NCBI GenBank assembly: GCA_021654635.1
Contig: AP025179.1
Location: forward strand, 6,138,001 to 6,202,000
Direction of reading: 5' to 3'
Length of the DNA stretch: 64,000 bases
DNA from: Mycobacterium kiyosense
GTDB taxonomy: Bacteria; Actinomycetota; Actinomycetes; Mycobacteriales; Mycobacteriaceae
Shown: piece by piece, positions 53,070 through 62,303 of the stretch
How positions within the stretch are numbered: the stretch's first letter is position 1
How the letters are laid out: every line of letters begins with the position of its first letter
Translations under genes and position numbers: made by a program
The notes under the pieces: model-generated
What the model saw: the letters and a program-made list of their open reading frames with translations, nothing else
What the model was told of the DNA's origin: nothing
Databases searched by the model: none

Positions 53070-54920
53070 TTGTCCTATTTAGTCGCTGTCCCGGAAGCAT
53101 TGGCCTCGGCGGCCGGCACGGTGGCCGAGATCGGTTCGGCCGTACGTGCCGCCAGTACCGCAGCGGCGCACCCGACCACCACGGTGCTGGCCGCGGCCGC
53201 CGACGAGGTGTCCACGCAGATCGCCGCACTCTTCGAGCAGCATGCTCAGAGCTACCAGGCGATCAGCGCCCAGGCGGCCACCTTTCACGAGCAGTTCCTG
53301 CAGGCCCTGAACGCTGCCGGAAGCTCCTACGCCTCGGCCGAGGCGGCCAACGCGGCGCCGCTGCAGACAGCCGAACACACTGTGCTCGACGTGATCAACG
53401 CCCCGACCCGGGCGTTGCTGGGCCGCCCGCTGGTCGGCAACGGCACCGACGGCAGTTCGCCGGGCCAGGCCGGCGGCGCGGGCGGGTTGTTGATCGGCAA
53501 CGGCGGCAACGGAGCTGCCGGTGCGACCGGCCAGGCCGGTGGCGCGGGCGGTTCGGCGGGCCTGCTGGGTCGGGGCGGTAACGGCGGCACCGGCGGCGCC
53601 GGAGCGGTCGGCGGCAACGGCGGCAACGGCGGCCTGCTGTTCGGCAGCGGTGGCACCGGCGGTACGGGCGGCACCGGCGCGGCCGGCGGCATCGGCGGCA
53701 ACGCGCTGCTGTTCGGCAACGGCGGCGCGGGCGGCGTCGGAGGCAATGCGGCGGCAGCTGTCAACGGTGGTCATGCCGGCGCCGGCGGCGACGGTGGTGC
53801 GGCCGGGTTGTGGGGCAACGGCGGATCCGGCGGGGCCGGCGGCCATGGCCTGGCCGGGGCAGACGGAGTCAATCCCGGCAGCAACGGCGCTTCGGCAGGC
53901 GCCGGGACCGCGGGCGCGTCGCAAACCGTGTCAGATGGTCAATCCGACACCCGAGCTTTCGGCGCCGACGGGCAGCGGGGCGGCACCGGTGGTACGGGGT
54001 GGGCCGGCGGCACCGGCGGGCAGGGCGGCAACGCATCGGCCACCAACACCGATCCCGTCGGGGCTTACGTCCGTGCCGACGGCGGCCAGGGGCGCCGGCG
54101 GTACCGCCGGAACCGGCGGCGCCGGCGGGACCGGCGGAGCCGGCGGGAATGCGACCGCCGTCAGCAGCAATACCACGAGCCACCCAATTCGATTACTGCC
54201 ACGGCCGGGAACGGCGGCAACGGTGCTGCCGGCGGGAGCGATGGCGGCAGCGGCGGGACCGGCGGAGCCGGCGGTAACGCAACCACCTCCACCTGGCAGT
54301 ACGACAACAACACCGCGTACGGCGGCAACGGCGGCAAGGGCGGTGACGGGGGCATCGGCACCACCGGCGGAACCGGCGGCAGCGGCGGAGCCGGCGGCAA
54401 CGGTGGCCGTGGCGGACTCTTGTTCGGCGATGGCGGCAACGGCGGCGCGGGAGGAACGGGAGGCACTGGCGGGCACGGGGCCATCGGTGGCACCGGTGGT
54501 AACGGGGGCAACGGCGGCACCAGCAACAGCGTGGACGCCGGCGACGGTGGCGACGCGGGCCGGGGCGGCACCGGCGGCACCGGCGGCACCGGCGGCACCG
54601 GCGGGGCCGGCGGCAACGGCGGCGCCGGCGGGTTGCTCTCGGGCCACGGCGGCACCGGCGGGGCCGGCGGATCGGCCGGCGACGGCGGCACCGGCGGGAT
54701 CGGCGGCACCGGCGGTCATGGCGGCAACTCGGGCGGCACCGGTGGCGTCGCCGGTGCGTCAGCCGACGGCGGCGACGGTGGTGACGGTGGGGCGGCCGGA
54801 ACGGCGGGCAGTGCCGGCAGCGGCGGCACCGGCGGCGTGCTGGGCTCGGCCGGATCCGGCGGCGCACTGGGTGGAGCCGGTTCGTCGGGCAGCCAGGGCG
54901 GCAACGGCGCGCACGGGTAG
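53070..54920 (+). CDS. PE_PGRS family protein
   Basis: ~616 residues. The PE domain begins at a TTG codon (53070) with GGGAGC upstream: [20 protein letters not shown] through [17 protein letters not shown] repeats then run to the stop. Between ~54090 and ~54190 the frame leaves glycine-rich coding for arginine-rich sequence (one extra G in CAGGGG, later one base lost), then recovers. Those ~33 residues are therefore suspect. The tandem arrangement with the upstream PE_PGRS suggests duplication. Confidence 0.85.
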   Translation: MSYLVAVPEALASAAGTVAEIGSAVRAASTAAAHPTTTVLAAAADEVSTQIAALFEQHAQSYQAISAQAATFHEQFLQALNAAGSSYASAEAANAAPLQTAEHTVLDVINAPTRALLGRPLVGNGTDGSSPGQAGGAGGLLIGNGGNGAAGATGQAGGAGGSAGLLGRGGNGGTGGAGAVGGNGGNGGLLFGSGGTGGTGGTGAAGGIGGNALLFGNGGAGGVGGNAAAAVNGGHAGAGGDGGAAGLWGNGGSGGAGGHGLAGADGVNPGSNGASAGAGTAGASQTVSDGQSDTRAFGADGQRGGTGGTGWAGGTGGQGGNASATNTDPVGAYVRADGGQGRRRYRRNRRRRRDRRSRRECDRRQQQYHEPPNSITATAGNGGNGAAGGSDGGSGGTGGAGGNATTSTWQYDNNTAYGGNGGKGGDGGIGTTGGTGGSGGAGGNGGRGGLLFGDGGNGGAGGTGGTGGHGAIGGTGGNGGNGGTSNSVDAGDGGDAGRGGTGGTGGTGGTGGAGGNGGAGGLLSGHGGTGGAGGSAGDGGTGGIGGTGGHGGNSGGTGGVAGASADGGDGGDGGAAGTAGSAGSGGTGGVLGSAGSGGALGGAGSSGSQGGNGAHG

Positions 54921-54935
54921 CACCTGCCCGTATCA

Positions 54936-54990
54936 AGGATCCGCCAAGAATCCTTTGAGGATCCGTCGAGAATTTCTCCAGGATCCGGCC
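54936..54990. promoter_or_regulatory. Five tandem 11-bp direct repeats, probable response-regulator sites
   Basis: Half-sites of form A-G-R-A-T-Y-Y begin at 54936, 54947, 54958, 54969 and 54980, exactly 11 bp apart. AGGATCCG alternates with AGAATCC/AGAATTT-type units, so a 22-bp super-repeat is also visible. The array ends 14 bases before the start of the next gene. Direct repeats with one-turn spacing are typical of OmpR/PhoB-family regulators. The regulator is unknown. Confidence 0.7.
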
Positions 54991-55004
54991 CGAGGCTGGG
55001 TCCC

Positions 55005-55476
55005 ATGCTTCGCCACGACAACGGCTCCGCGCTGGCGGTCGCCACGGTCCTGCAGTTCCCCGTCGGCCGCCGGACCGCACTCGAACTATTGCGGCCGATC
55101 CGCTTTCAGTCGCTCTGCGAGGAGGAGCACCTGCTGCCGTTTCACGGCGCGGTGCACATCGGTTACCTCCCCGGTGAAAAGCGGTTCAGACAACCAGAAT
55201 TCGAGCGAGCTGTAGCAGCCTGCTCGGGCGGCATCCAGATCCAGCAACCGATGACCACCCGGATCGGTCTCTGGCTGCACCACCAACTCGCCCCACGAGG
55301 GGGTGGGCGTGCTGGTGGAGGGTGCCTACGCCTGCGCTGCGGCGGCCGGCGGCACCCGTACGGCCGGGCCCGCCAGCACCCTGGCGTTCTACGGCGCACT
55401 GCGGCACAACGTCGAGTTGCAGCGCGAATTCCTCACCCGGACAAGGCAGGAACTCGTCCGGATAGGTGAGGGGTGA
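55005..55476 (+). pseudogene. Unrecognised protein, ~156 aa, one frameshift
   Basis: ATG 55005 opens a frame with coding-like composition (FPVGRRTALELLRPIRFQSL, then LPFHGAVHIGYLPGEKRF). A C4 run at about 55291-55294, where three are expected, shifts it. The corrected frame continues GVGVLVEGAYACAAAAGG and ends VELQREFLTRTRQELVRIG at 55474-55476. No signal peptide or membrane helix. I do not recognise the family. The direct-repeat array sits immediately upstream and an NfeD-like/flotillin pair downstream, so it may belong to a stress or membrane module. Confidence 0.55.
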
Positions 55477-55555
55477 CTCTCGGCGGCGCCCGCGGGGACG
55501 GATCGAAACCTGCCGCGACTCGACTCCGAGCACCCCGAAGGAGCATCATGCGATC

Positions 55556-55774
55556 GTGAGCGCCTCGGTCATCGGTTGCGTGGGGACCGTGATAGTGCCG
55601 ACCCGCGGCGCGGATGGTGCCGGCGAGGTCTTGCTGACGGTACGCGGCACCAAAGAGGCGTTCCTGGCCCGCTCCGACCGACCGCTGGCGAAAGGGACCA
55701 CGGTGCTGGTGGTCCAAACCCACGGTCCCCGAACGGTCTTCGTCGAACCTTGGCACGACCCAACACACTCTTAG
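55556..55774 (+). CDS. NfeD-like OB-fold protein
   Basis: 72-residue soluble domain starting at GTG 55556 with GAAGGAG upstream. VIGCVGTVIVPTRG and GTTVLVVQTHGPRTVFVEPW match the short OB-fold C-terminal domain of NfeD proteins, here without membrane helices. NfeD domains are encoded next to flotillin/stomatin genes, and the flotillin follows 29 bases downstream. It probably binds or regulates that partner. Confidence 0.7.
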   Translation: MSASVIGCVGTVIVPTRGADGAGEVLLTVRGTKEAFLARSDRPLAKGTTVLVVQTHGPRTVFVEPWHDPTHS

Positions 55775-55803
55775 TCAGAAACGAAAACACAAGGAGTACA
55801 ACA

Positions 55804-56931
55804 ATGCTCGGTTACAGGGTCCCGCTCCGGACGAGGCGATGCTGATCTCGGGCGGCAAAGCAAAAGGGCAACGCGCCCTTCCGGGTCGTCACCGGCCATG
55901 GCGCGTTCGTGGTGCCGTTCTTCCGCAAGGCCGCGTTCCTGACGCTGGCCATGTGCGAGGCCGAGGTCGCCGAGAAGTGCGTCACCCAGCAGGGCATCAC
56001 GCTCAATGTGCGGGCCGTCATCGCGTTCAAGGTCGGCAACGACCCGGAGAGCATCATCGCCGCGGCGCAGCGCTTCCTGTCCGAACAGGATCAGATGCAG
56101 GTGCTCACCGGGCGGATCTTCGCCGGCCATCTGCGCTCGATCATCGGCTCGATGACCGTCGAGCAGATCATCCGGGAACGTCAGAAGCTGGCCACCGAGG
56201 TACTCGACGGCTCCAAGGAAGAAATGGCCCGCATCGGCCTGAGCGTCGATGCGCTGCAGATCCAGTCCATCGACGACGACGGGCTGGGCTACATCAAGGC
56301 GATGTCGGCGCCGCACAACGCGGCCGTGCAGCAGCAGGCGCAGATCGCCCAGGCCCAGGCCAACCAGAAGGCCGCCGAAGCCGAACAGGAGTCGCAACGC
56401 AAGCAGGCCGAATTCGCCCGGGAGACCGCGATAGTCAAGGCGCAGTACAAGGCCGAGGTCGACAAGGCCCAGGCGGAAGCCGCGCAGGCCGGCCCGCTGG
56501 CCGAGGCGGAGGCGCAGCGCGAGGTGCTGGCAATGCGCACCGAACTGGCCGAGCGGGCTGCCGAACTGCGCCAGCAGGAACTGGTCGCCGAGGTGGTCAA
56601 GCCCGCCGAAGCCGAAGCCGAGCGGGTCCGGATCCTGGCCGTCGCCGACGCCGAGAAGATGCGCATCCAGGCCGAGGCGGCGGCGTCGCACAACCGCGTC
56701 GCGCTGGACCGGATGATCATCGACCAACTGCCCGAAATCGTGGACAAGGCGGCGCGCGGCCTGGCCGGCTCCAACTTGACCGTGCTCAACGGCGCCGAGG
56801 GCATCAGCCAGGTGACCAGCGGACTGGTCTCGCAAGGCCTGGCGATTTTCGACGCGGTGCGCAACGGGCTGGGCCAGTACGACGAGGACGCGGGCGAGGT
56901 TGTCCCTTTCAACAGCAAAGACGCCACGTGA
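55804..56931 (+). CDS. Flotillin-like SPFH protein, compensated frameshift near N-terminus
   Basis: ~375 residues. ATG 55804 begins MLGYRVP; one base is missing near 55826 (CCGCTCC for CCGGCTCC) and one is extra in GGG at 55866-55868, so frame is lost for ~14 codons and regained at NAPFRVV. The SPFH domain spans ~25-190 (VTGHGAFVVPFFRKAAFLTL, GITLNVRAVIAFKV). A long Ala/Glu/Gln coiled coil with EAE repeats follows (~190-300), then a C-terminal hydrophobic patch (VTSGLVSQGLAIFDAV). Flotillins scaffold membrane microdomains. No strong N-terminal helix is visible, so membrane association is peripheral. Confidence 0.82.
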
Positions 56932-57056
56932 AAGTGCTTTGAGGTCGCTTACGCCGGGGTAAACGAGGACGAAATACCCGTGACGGCCGGGTTCGTTGTG
57001 GTGTATCACTGTAAGCCACGAATCCGGTTCGATGGCCCCAGGAAAGGTCGGCGCAG

Positions 57057-57545
57057 GTGAGCGAGGAAGCCCAGGCAACGGACTTGGCGGCTGCAGCGCG
57101 GGAGAACCTCGCCGCCGAGCTGGAGCGGCTCAAGCAGCGGCACGACCGGCTGGAGGTCGAGGTCAAGAACGACCGGGGCATGGTCGGCGACCACGGCGAC
57201 GCCGCCGAGGCCATCCAGCGCGCCGACGAACTTGCCGTGCTCGCCGAACGCATCAACGAGCTGGACCGACGGTTGAAGGCCGGCCCGGCCGGCACGGAGG
57301 CCTCCGAGGACGAGCTGCCCGGCGGCACCGAGGTGACGCTGCGGTTCGCCGACGGCGAGGTGGTCACCATGCACGTGATCTCCATCGTCGAGGAAACCCC
57401 GGTGGGCCACGAGTCCGAGACGCTGACCGCCCGCAGCCCGCTGGGCCAGGCGCTGGCCGGACATCAGGCCGGCGACACCGTGACCTATTCGACCCCGCAG
57501 GGACCGGCGCAGGTCGAGCTGATCTCGGTGAAGCTGCCCTCCTAA
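57057..57545 (+). CDS. GreA/GreB-family protein (Rv3788-like)
   Basis: 162-residue Gre-factor homologue. N-terminal coiled-coil domain (~1-80, [20 protein letters not shown]) and C-terminal FKBP-like domain ([20 protein letters not shown] ... [19 protein letters not shown]). In M. tuberculosis, Rv3788 binds the RNA polymerase secondary channel and inhibits transcription rather than promoting cleavage. The tip here ([19 protein letters not shown]) keeps acidic residues but not the canonical pair spacing. GTG 57057. Confidence 0.87.
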   Translation: MSEEAQATDLAAAARENLAAELERLKQRHDRLEVEVKNDRGMVGDHGDAAEAIQRADELAVLAERINELDRRLKAGPAGTEASEDELPGGTEVTLRFADGEVVTMHVISIVEETPVGHESETLTARSPLGQALAGHQAGDTVTYSTPQGPAQVELISVKLPS

Positions 57546-57568
57546 CTTCGACGCGGTACTTTGACGCG

Positions 57569-58009
57569 ATGATCCCGCCCGAGCCCGATGCCGCGCCCGC
57601 CGATCAGGATCAGCACCAGCACCTGCACCTGACCACCCAGGCACTGCGCTTCCTGATCACCGGCGGGTTCGCCGCCATCGTGGACTTCAGCGTGTACGTG
57701 GCGCTCTACAAGGGTGCGAGCCTGCAGGTCGACCTGTCGAAGTTCATCAGCGTCGTCATCGGCACCATCACCGCCTACCTAATCAACCGGCGCTGGACGT
57801 TCCAGGCGGCGCCGAGTCGCGCCCGGTTCGCCGCCGTCATGGCGCTCTACGGAGTCACCTTCGCCGTCCAGGTGGGCCTCAACCACCTGTCCCTGGCGTT
57901 GCTGCACTACCGCAGCTGGGCCATCCCCGTCGCATTCGTGATCGCGCAGGGCGTGGCCACGGTGATCAATTTCGTCGTGCAGCGAACCGTGATCTTCCGC
58001 GTCCGCTGA
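57569..58009 (+). CDS. GtrA-family membrane protein (Rv3789-like)
   Basis: 146-residue protein with four helices ([40 protein letters not shown] and two more). The polar N-Y-x-x-N-R-R-W-T-F-type motif is typical of GtrA/DPMS. The M. tuberculosis orthologue was proposed to move or anchor decaprenyl-phosphoryl-arabinose machinery for arabinogalactan synthesis. ATG 57569. Immediately upstream of dprE1. Confidence 0.9.
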   Translation: MIPPEPDAAPADQDQHQHLHLTTQALRFLITGGFAAIVDFSVYVALYKGASLQVDLSKFISVVIGTITAYLINRRWTFQAAPSRARFAAVMALYGVTFAVQVGLNHLSLALLHYRSWAIPVAFVIAQGVATVINFVVQRTVIFRVR

Positions 58010-58041
58010 GCCGCTGCCAGGAGGCGGTACCCTCTTTGACG

Positions 58042-59424
58042 ATGTTCAGCGCTGATATTCCGACCACCCCGACCCGGCTCATGGGCTTCGGCCGGACCGC
58101 CCCATCGGTGGCCCAGGTGTTGTCCACCCCCGACGTCGAGGTGATCGCCAAGGCGGTGGCCCAGGTGGCCGACTCCCCCGGCCGGGGCGTGATCGCCCGC
58201 GGTCTGGGGCGCTCGTACGGCGACAACGCCCAGAACGGCGGCGGCCTGGTGATCGACATGACGCCGCTGAACCGCATTCATTCGATCAGCGCCCAGACCT
58301 GCCTGGCCGACGTCGACAGCGGGGTGAGCCTCGATCAGCTGATGAAGGCGGCGCTGCCGTTCGGGTTGTGGGTGCCGGTGCTGCCGGGCACCCGCCAGGT
58401 CACCGTCGGCGGCGCGATCGGCTGCGACATCCACGGCAAAAACCACCACAGCGCGGGCAGCTTCGGCAACCACGTCCGGTCGATGGACCTGCTGCTGGCC
58501 GACGGCTCGGTGCGCACCATCACCCCCGACGGCGAAGATGCCGAACTGTTCTGGGCCACCGTCGGGGGCAACGGGCTGACCGGCATCGTGCTGCGCGCCA
58601 CCATCGCGATGACCCCTACCGAGACGGCGTACTTCATCGCCGACGGCGTCGCCACCCACGATCTCGACGAAACCGTCGCCGTCCACCTCGACGGCAGCGA
58701 GGAAAAGTACACCTACTCCAGTGCCTGGTTCGACCTGATCAGCCCGCCACCGAAACTGGGGCGCGCCTCGGTCAGCCGCGGCAGCCTGGCGCGACTGGAC
58801 CAGCTGCCCGACAAGCTGGCCAAGAACCCGCTCAAATTCGATGCGCCGCAACTGTTGAAGGTGCCCAACGCATTTCCCGTCAGCGCGATGAACAAGTTGT
58901 CGTTCATGGCGATCGGCGAGGTCTACTACCGGCTGGGTGGTAACTACACCGGCAAGATCATGAATCTGTCCCAGTTCTACCACATGCTCGACCTGGTCAG
59001 CGGATGGAATTATGCTTACGGCCCAGCCGGTTTCGCCCAGCATCAGTTCCTGGTCCCGCCGGACGCGATGGACGAATTCAAGGCCATCATCCGATGGATC
59101 CAGACCCAAGGCCACTATTCGGCCCTCAACGTCTTCAAGCTTTTCGGCCCGGGAAACGTTGCGCCGCTGAGCTTCCCGATGGCCGGTTGGAATGTCGCGA
59201 TGGACTTCCCGGTCAAGGCCGGCGTCAACGAGTTCCTCAACGAACTCGATCGACGAGTCCTGCAGTTCGGTGGCCGCGTCTACACCGCCAAGGACTCTCG
59301 GGTCAGTGCCGAGAATTTCCACGCCATGTATCCGCGCATAGACGAGTGGATCGCCTTGCGCCGCAAGGTAGATCCCGCCGGGGTGTTCGCCTCCGACATG
59401 GCCCGACGTTTGGAGCTGCTCTAG
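58042..59424 (+). CDS. dprE1: Decaprenylphosphoryl-ribose oxidase DprE1
   Basis: 460-residue FAD enzyme oxidising decaprenyl-phosphoryl-ribose at C2', with DprE2 completing epimerisation to the arabinose donor. FAD domain motifs [15 protein letters not shown] (~55) and [19 protein letters not shown] (~125). The residue equivalent to M. tuberculosis Cys387, covalently hit by benzothiazinones, is alanine (GWNVAMDFP, codon 59197-59199). ATG 58042 has AGGAGGC upstream; a TTG two codons earlier is possible. dprE2 follows without a gap. Confidence 0.95.
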   Translation: MFSADIPTTPTRLMGFGRTAPSVAQVLSTPDVEVIAKAVAQVADSPGRGVIARGLGRSYGDNAQNGGGLVIDMTPLNRIHSISAQTCLADVDSGVSLDQLMKAALPFGLWVPVLPGTRQVTVGGAIGCDIHGKNHHSAGSFGNHVRSMDLLLADGSVRTITPDGEDAELFWATVGGNGLTGIVLRATIAMTPTETAYFIADGVATHDLDETVAVHLDGSEEKYTYSSAWFDLISPPPKLGRASVSRGSLARLDQLPDKLAKNPLKFDAPQLLKVPNAFPVSAMNKLSFMAIGEVYYRLGGNYTGKIMNLSQFYHMLDLVSGWNYAYGPAGFAQHQFLVPPDAMDEFKAIIRWIQTQGHYSALNVFKLFGPGNVAPLSFPMAGWNVAMDFPVKAGVNEFLNELDRRVLQFGGRVYTAKDSRVSAENFHAMYPRIDEWIALRRKVDPAGVFASDMARRLELL

Positions 59425-60207
59425 ATGGTGCTGGACGCTGTCGGTAATCCTCAGTCCATCCTGTTACTCGGAGGCACTTCCGAGATCGGGCTGGCCATCT
59501 GCGAGCGGTACTTGCAGAACGCCCGCGCTCGAATCGTGCTGGCCGACTTACCCGACCACCCCCGCAAGGCCGATGCGATCGCCGCCATGCAGGCCGCCGG
59601 CGCCAAGACCGTCGAGTGGATCGACTTCGACGCCCTCCGGTCCGACGCCCACCCGGCGGTGATCGAACAAGCCTTCGCCGGCGGCGACATCGACGTCGCT
59701 ATCGTCGCGTTCGGTGTCCTCGGTGACGCCGAGGAGCTGTGGCAGAACCAGCGTAAGGCCGTGCAGGCGGCCGAAATCAATTACACCGCAGCGGTTTCGG
59801 TGGGCGTGCTGCTGGGCGAGAAGATGCGCGCCCAGGGCTTCGGCCAGATCATCGCGATGAGCAGCGCCGCGGGTGAACGGGTGCGGCGGTCCAACTTCGT
59901 CTACGGTTCCACCAAGGCCGGTCTGGACGGCTTCTACCTCGGGCTCGGGGAGGCGCTGCGCGAGTTCGGGGTTCACGTGCTGGTGATCCGGCCCGGCCAG
60001 GTCCGCACCTCGACGACGATCGCGCACTGGAAGGCGACCGGCGCCAAAGAAGCCCCGCTGACCGTCGACAAGGAGTACGTAGCCGACCTCGCGGTGACCG
60101 CGGCCGCCAAAGGTAAGGAATTGGTTTGGGCACCAGCAACATTCCGTTACGTGATGATGGTGTTGCGACACGTCCCGCGGAAGATCTTCCGCAGGCTGCC
60201 CATCTGA
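59425..60207 (+). CDS. dprE2: Decaprenylphosphoryl-2-keto-ribose reductase DprE2
   Basis: 260-residue SDR that reduces the 2'-keto intermediate with NADH to decaprenyl-phosphoryl-arabinose. Cofactor motif [17 protein letters not shown], catalytic Ser in AMSSAAGER, and Tyr/Lys in [20 protein letters not shown] 59425 directly abuts the dprE1 stop. aftA begins 2 bases after its stop. Confidence 0.94.
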   Translation: MVLDAVGNPQSILLLGGTSEIGLAICERYLQNARARIVLADLPDHPRKADAIAAMQAAGAKTVEWIDFDALRSDAHPAVIEQAFAGGDIDVAIVAFGVLGDAEELWQNQRKAVQAAEINYTAAVSVGVLLGEKMRAQGFGQIIAMSSAAGERVRRSNFVYGSTKAGLDGFYLGLGEALREFGVHVLVIRPGQVRTSTTIAHWKATGAKEAPLTVDKEYVADLAVTAAAKGKELVWAPATFRYVMMVLRHVPRKIFRRLPI

Positions 60208-60209
60208 CC

Positions 60210-62303
60210 ATGCGCAACGCGCTGGCCACGCTGGGCCAGATGGCGGTGGCCGCACTGGTGGCCACCGCGGTCGCGGTGGTGTCGCTGACCGCGATCTCGC
60301 GGGTCCAGTGGCCGGCCTACCCGTCGTCCAACCAGTTGCATGCGCTGACCACCGTCGGCCAGGTGGGTTGCCTGGCCGGGCTGCTGGCCGTCGGCCTGGT
60401 GTGGCGGCACAGTCGCTGGCGGCGGCTGGCCCAACTGGGTGGGCTGGTGTTCGTCTCCGCGTTCACCGTCGTGACCCTGGGCATGCCGTTGGGGGCTACC
60501 AAGCTTTATCTGTTCGGCATCTCGGTGGACCAGCAGTTCCGCACCGAATACCTGACCCGCCTGGCCGACAGCCCCGCCCTGCGCGACATGACCTATCAGG
60601 GGCTGCCGCCGTTCTACCCGCCGGGCTGGTTCTGGATCGGCGGGCGCGCCGCGGCGCTGACCGGGACCCCGGCCTGGGAGATGTTCAAGCCATGGGCGAT
60701 CACCTCGATCACGGTGGCCGTTGCGGCGGCGCTGGTGCTGTGGTGGCAGCTGATCCGCTTCGAGTACGCGCTGCTGGTCACCACCGCGACCGCCGCGGTG
60801 ACGCTGGCCTACAGCTCGCCGGAGCCCTACGCCGCGATGATCACGGTGCTGCTGCCGCCGGTGTTCGTGCTGACGTGGTCGGGTCTGCTGGCGGGCACGC
60901 GACCAAGTCCCCTCGCCGAACGTCACGCCAGCGTGACGGCCGAGGCCGAGCGTCACGCCAGCGTGGCGGTCGGCGAAAACGCGGTGGGGCGTCACGCCAG
61001 CGTGACGGCCGAGGCCGAGCGTCACGCCAGCGTGGCGGTCGGCGAAAACGCGGTGGGGCGTCACGCCAGCGTGACGGCCGAGGCCGAGCGTCACGCCAGC
61101 GTGGCGGTCGGCGAAAACGCGGTGGGGCGTTCGGGCTGGGCGGCAATCGTCGGCGCCGGATTGTTTCTGGGCTTCGCGGCGAACTGGTACACGCTGCTGT
61201 TCGGCTTCAGCGCGTTCACCGTGACATTGATGGCGCTCGGCCTGGCCGCGGCGCGCTGGCGGGCCCACGGCTTCGCGGCGGCACTGGATCCGCTGCGCCG
61301 GCTGGCGGTCATCGGCCTCATCGCGGCGGCGATCGCCGCCACCACCTGGCTGCCCTACCTGCTGCGAACCTTGAGCTCCCCGATCAGCAATTCCGGTAGC
61401 GCCTTCCACTATCTGCCCGCCGACGGCGCCCAGCTCACCTTCCCGATGCTGCAGTTCTCGCTGCTGGGCGCGATCTGCCTGCTCGGCACGCTGTGGCTGG
61501 TGATCCGGGCGCGCTCGTCGGTACGGGCCGGCGGGCTGGCCATCGGTGTGGCCGCCGTCTACCTCTGGTCGCTGCTGTCGATGCTGACGACGCTGGCGCG
61601 CACCACGCTGTTGTCGTTCCGGTTGCAGCCGACGCTGAGCGTGCTGTTGGTGGCCGCCGGAGTGTTCGGCTTCATCGAAGCCGTCCACGCACTCGTTCCG
61701 CGCAGCCGCGCCGTCTTCCCGGTGGCAGCGGCCGTCGGCCTCACCGGTGCCATCGCCTTCAGCCAGGACATTCCCGACGTGCTGCGACCCGACCTCACCA
61801 TCGCCTACACCGACACCGGCGGCGACGGGCAACGCGGCGACCGGCGTCCGCCCGGCTCGGAGAAGTACTACCCGGCCGTCGACGCCGCCATCCGGAAGGT
61901 GACCGGCAGGCCCCGCGACCAGACCGTGGTGCTCACCGCCGACTACAGCTTCCTGTCGTTCTACCCGTACTGGGGTTTCCAAGGCTTGACGTCGCACTAC
62001 GCCAACCCGCTGGCCCAGTTCGACAAGCGGGCCGCCCAGATCGAGAGCTGGACGCAACTCAAAACCGCCGACGAGTTGATCCACGCGCTGGACAACCTGC
62101 CGTGGCCGCCGCCGACCGTCTTCCTGATGCGCCGCGGCGCGAACAACACCTACACCCTGCGGCTGGCCGAGGACGTCTACCCCAACCAGCCCAACGTCCG
62201 GCGCTACACGGTGGACTTCAAGGCGGCCCTGTTCGCCGACCCGCGCTTCGCCGTCGAGACCATCGGCCCCTTCGTGGTGGCCGTCCGCAAGCCGGGCGCC
62301 TGA
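60210..62303 (+). CDS. aftA: Arabinofuranosyltransferase AftA with an in-frame repeat insertion
   Basis: 697-residue GT-C enzyme adding the first arabinofuranose to galactan from decaprenyl-phosphoryl-arabinose. About eleven N-terminal helices and a soluble C-terminal domain ([26 protein letters not shown]). It is ~54 residues longer than M. tuberculosis AftA because a 69-bp x 3 array encodes a soluble insert ([20 protein letters not shown] per unit) at residues ~238-306, between two helices. ATG 60210. embC overlaps its stop. Confidence 0.92.
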   Translation: MRNALATLGQMAVAALVATAVAVVSLTAISRVQWPAYPSSNQLHALTTVGQVGCLAGLLAVGLVWRHSRWRRLAQLGGLVFVSAFTVVTLGMPLGATKLYLFGISVDQQFRTEYLTRLADSPALRDMTYQGLPPFYPPGWFWIGGRAAALTGTPAWEMFKPWAITSITVAVAAALVLWWQLIRFEYALLVTTATAAVTLAYSSPEPYAAMITVLLPPVFVLTWSGLLAGTRPSPLAERHASVTAEAERHASVAVGENAVGRHASVTAEAERHASVAVGENAVGRHASVTAEAERHASVAVGENAVGRSGWAAIVGAGLFLGFAANWYTLLFGFSAFTVTLMALGLAAARWRAHGFAAALDPLRRLAVIGLIAAAIAATTWLPYLLRTLSSPISNSGSAFHYLPADGAQLTFPMLQFSLLGAICLLGTLWLVIRARSSVRAGGLAIGVAAVYLWSLLSMLTTLARTTLLSFRLQPTLSVLLVAAGVFGFIEAVHALVPRSRAVFPVAAAVGLTGAIAFSQDIPDVLRPDLTIAYTDTGGDGQRGDRRPPGSEKYYPAVDAAIRKVTGRPRDQTVVLTADYSFLSFYPYWGFQGLTSHYANPLAQFDKRAAQIESWTQLKTADELIHALDNLPWPPPTVFLMRRGANNTYTLRLAEDVYPNQPNVRRYTVDFKAALFADPRFAVETIGPFVVAVRKPGA
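60921..61127. repeat. 69-bp x 3 tandem repeat inside aftA, built from the dispersed palindrome
   Basis: Three identical 69-bp units at 60921-60989, 60990-61058 and 61059-61127. Each starts with CGTCACGCCAGCGTGACG and contains a second, one-base-different copy (CGTCACGCCAGCGTGGCG). Unit length is 23 codons, so the reading frame is kept. The left junction CCCTCGCCGAA is shared with the intergenic copy at 27.88 kb. Confidence 0.97.

Noticed and set aside
54088..54187. Arg-rich segment in the second PE_PGRS as a novel domain
   Set aside because: The alternative frame restores glycine-rich repeats, so it is an out-of-frame stretch between two compensating indels.
60921..61127. CRISPR array
   Set aside because: Contiguous identical 69-bp units with no unique spacers, inside a coding frame.
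60147..62084. 645-codon open frame antisense to aftA
   Set aside because: No recognisable motif; it exists because the opposite strand of aftA lacks stop codons. aftA itself is strongly supported.
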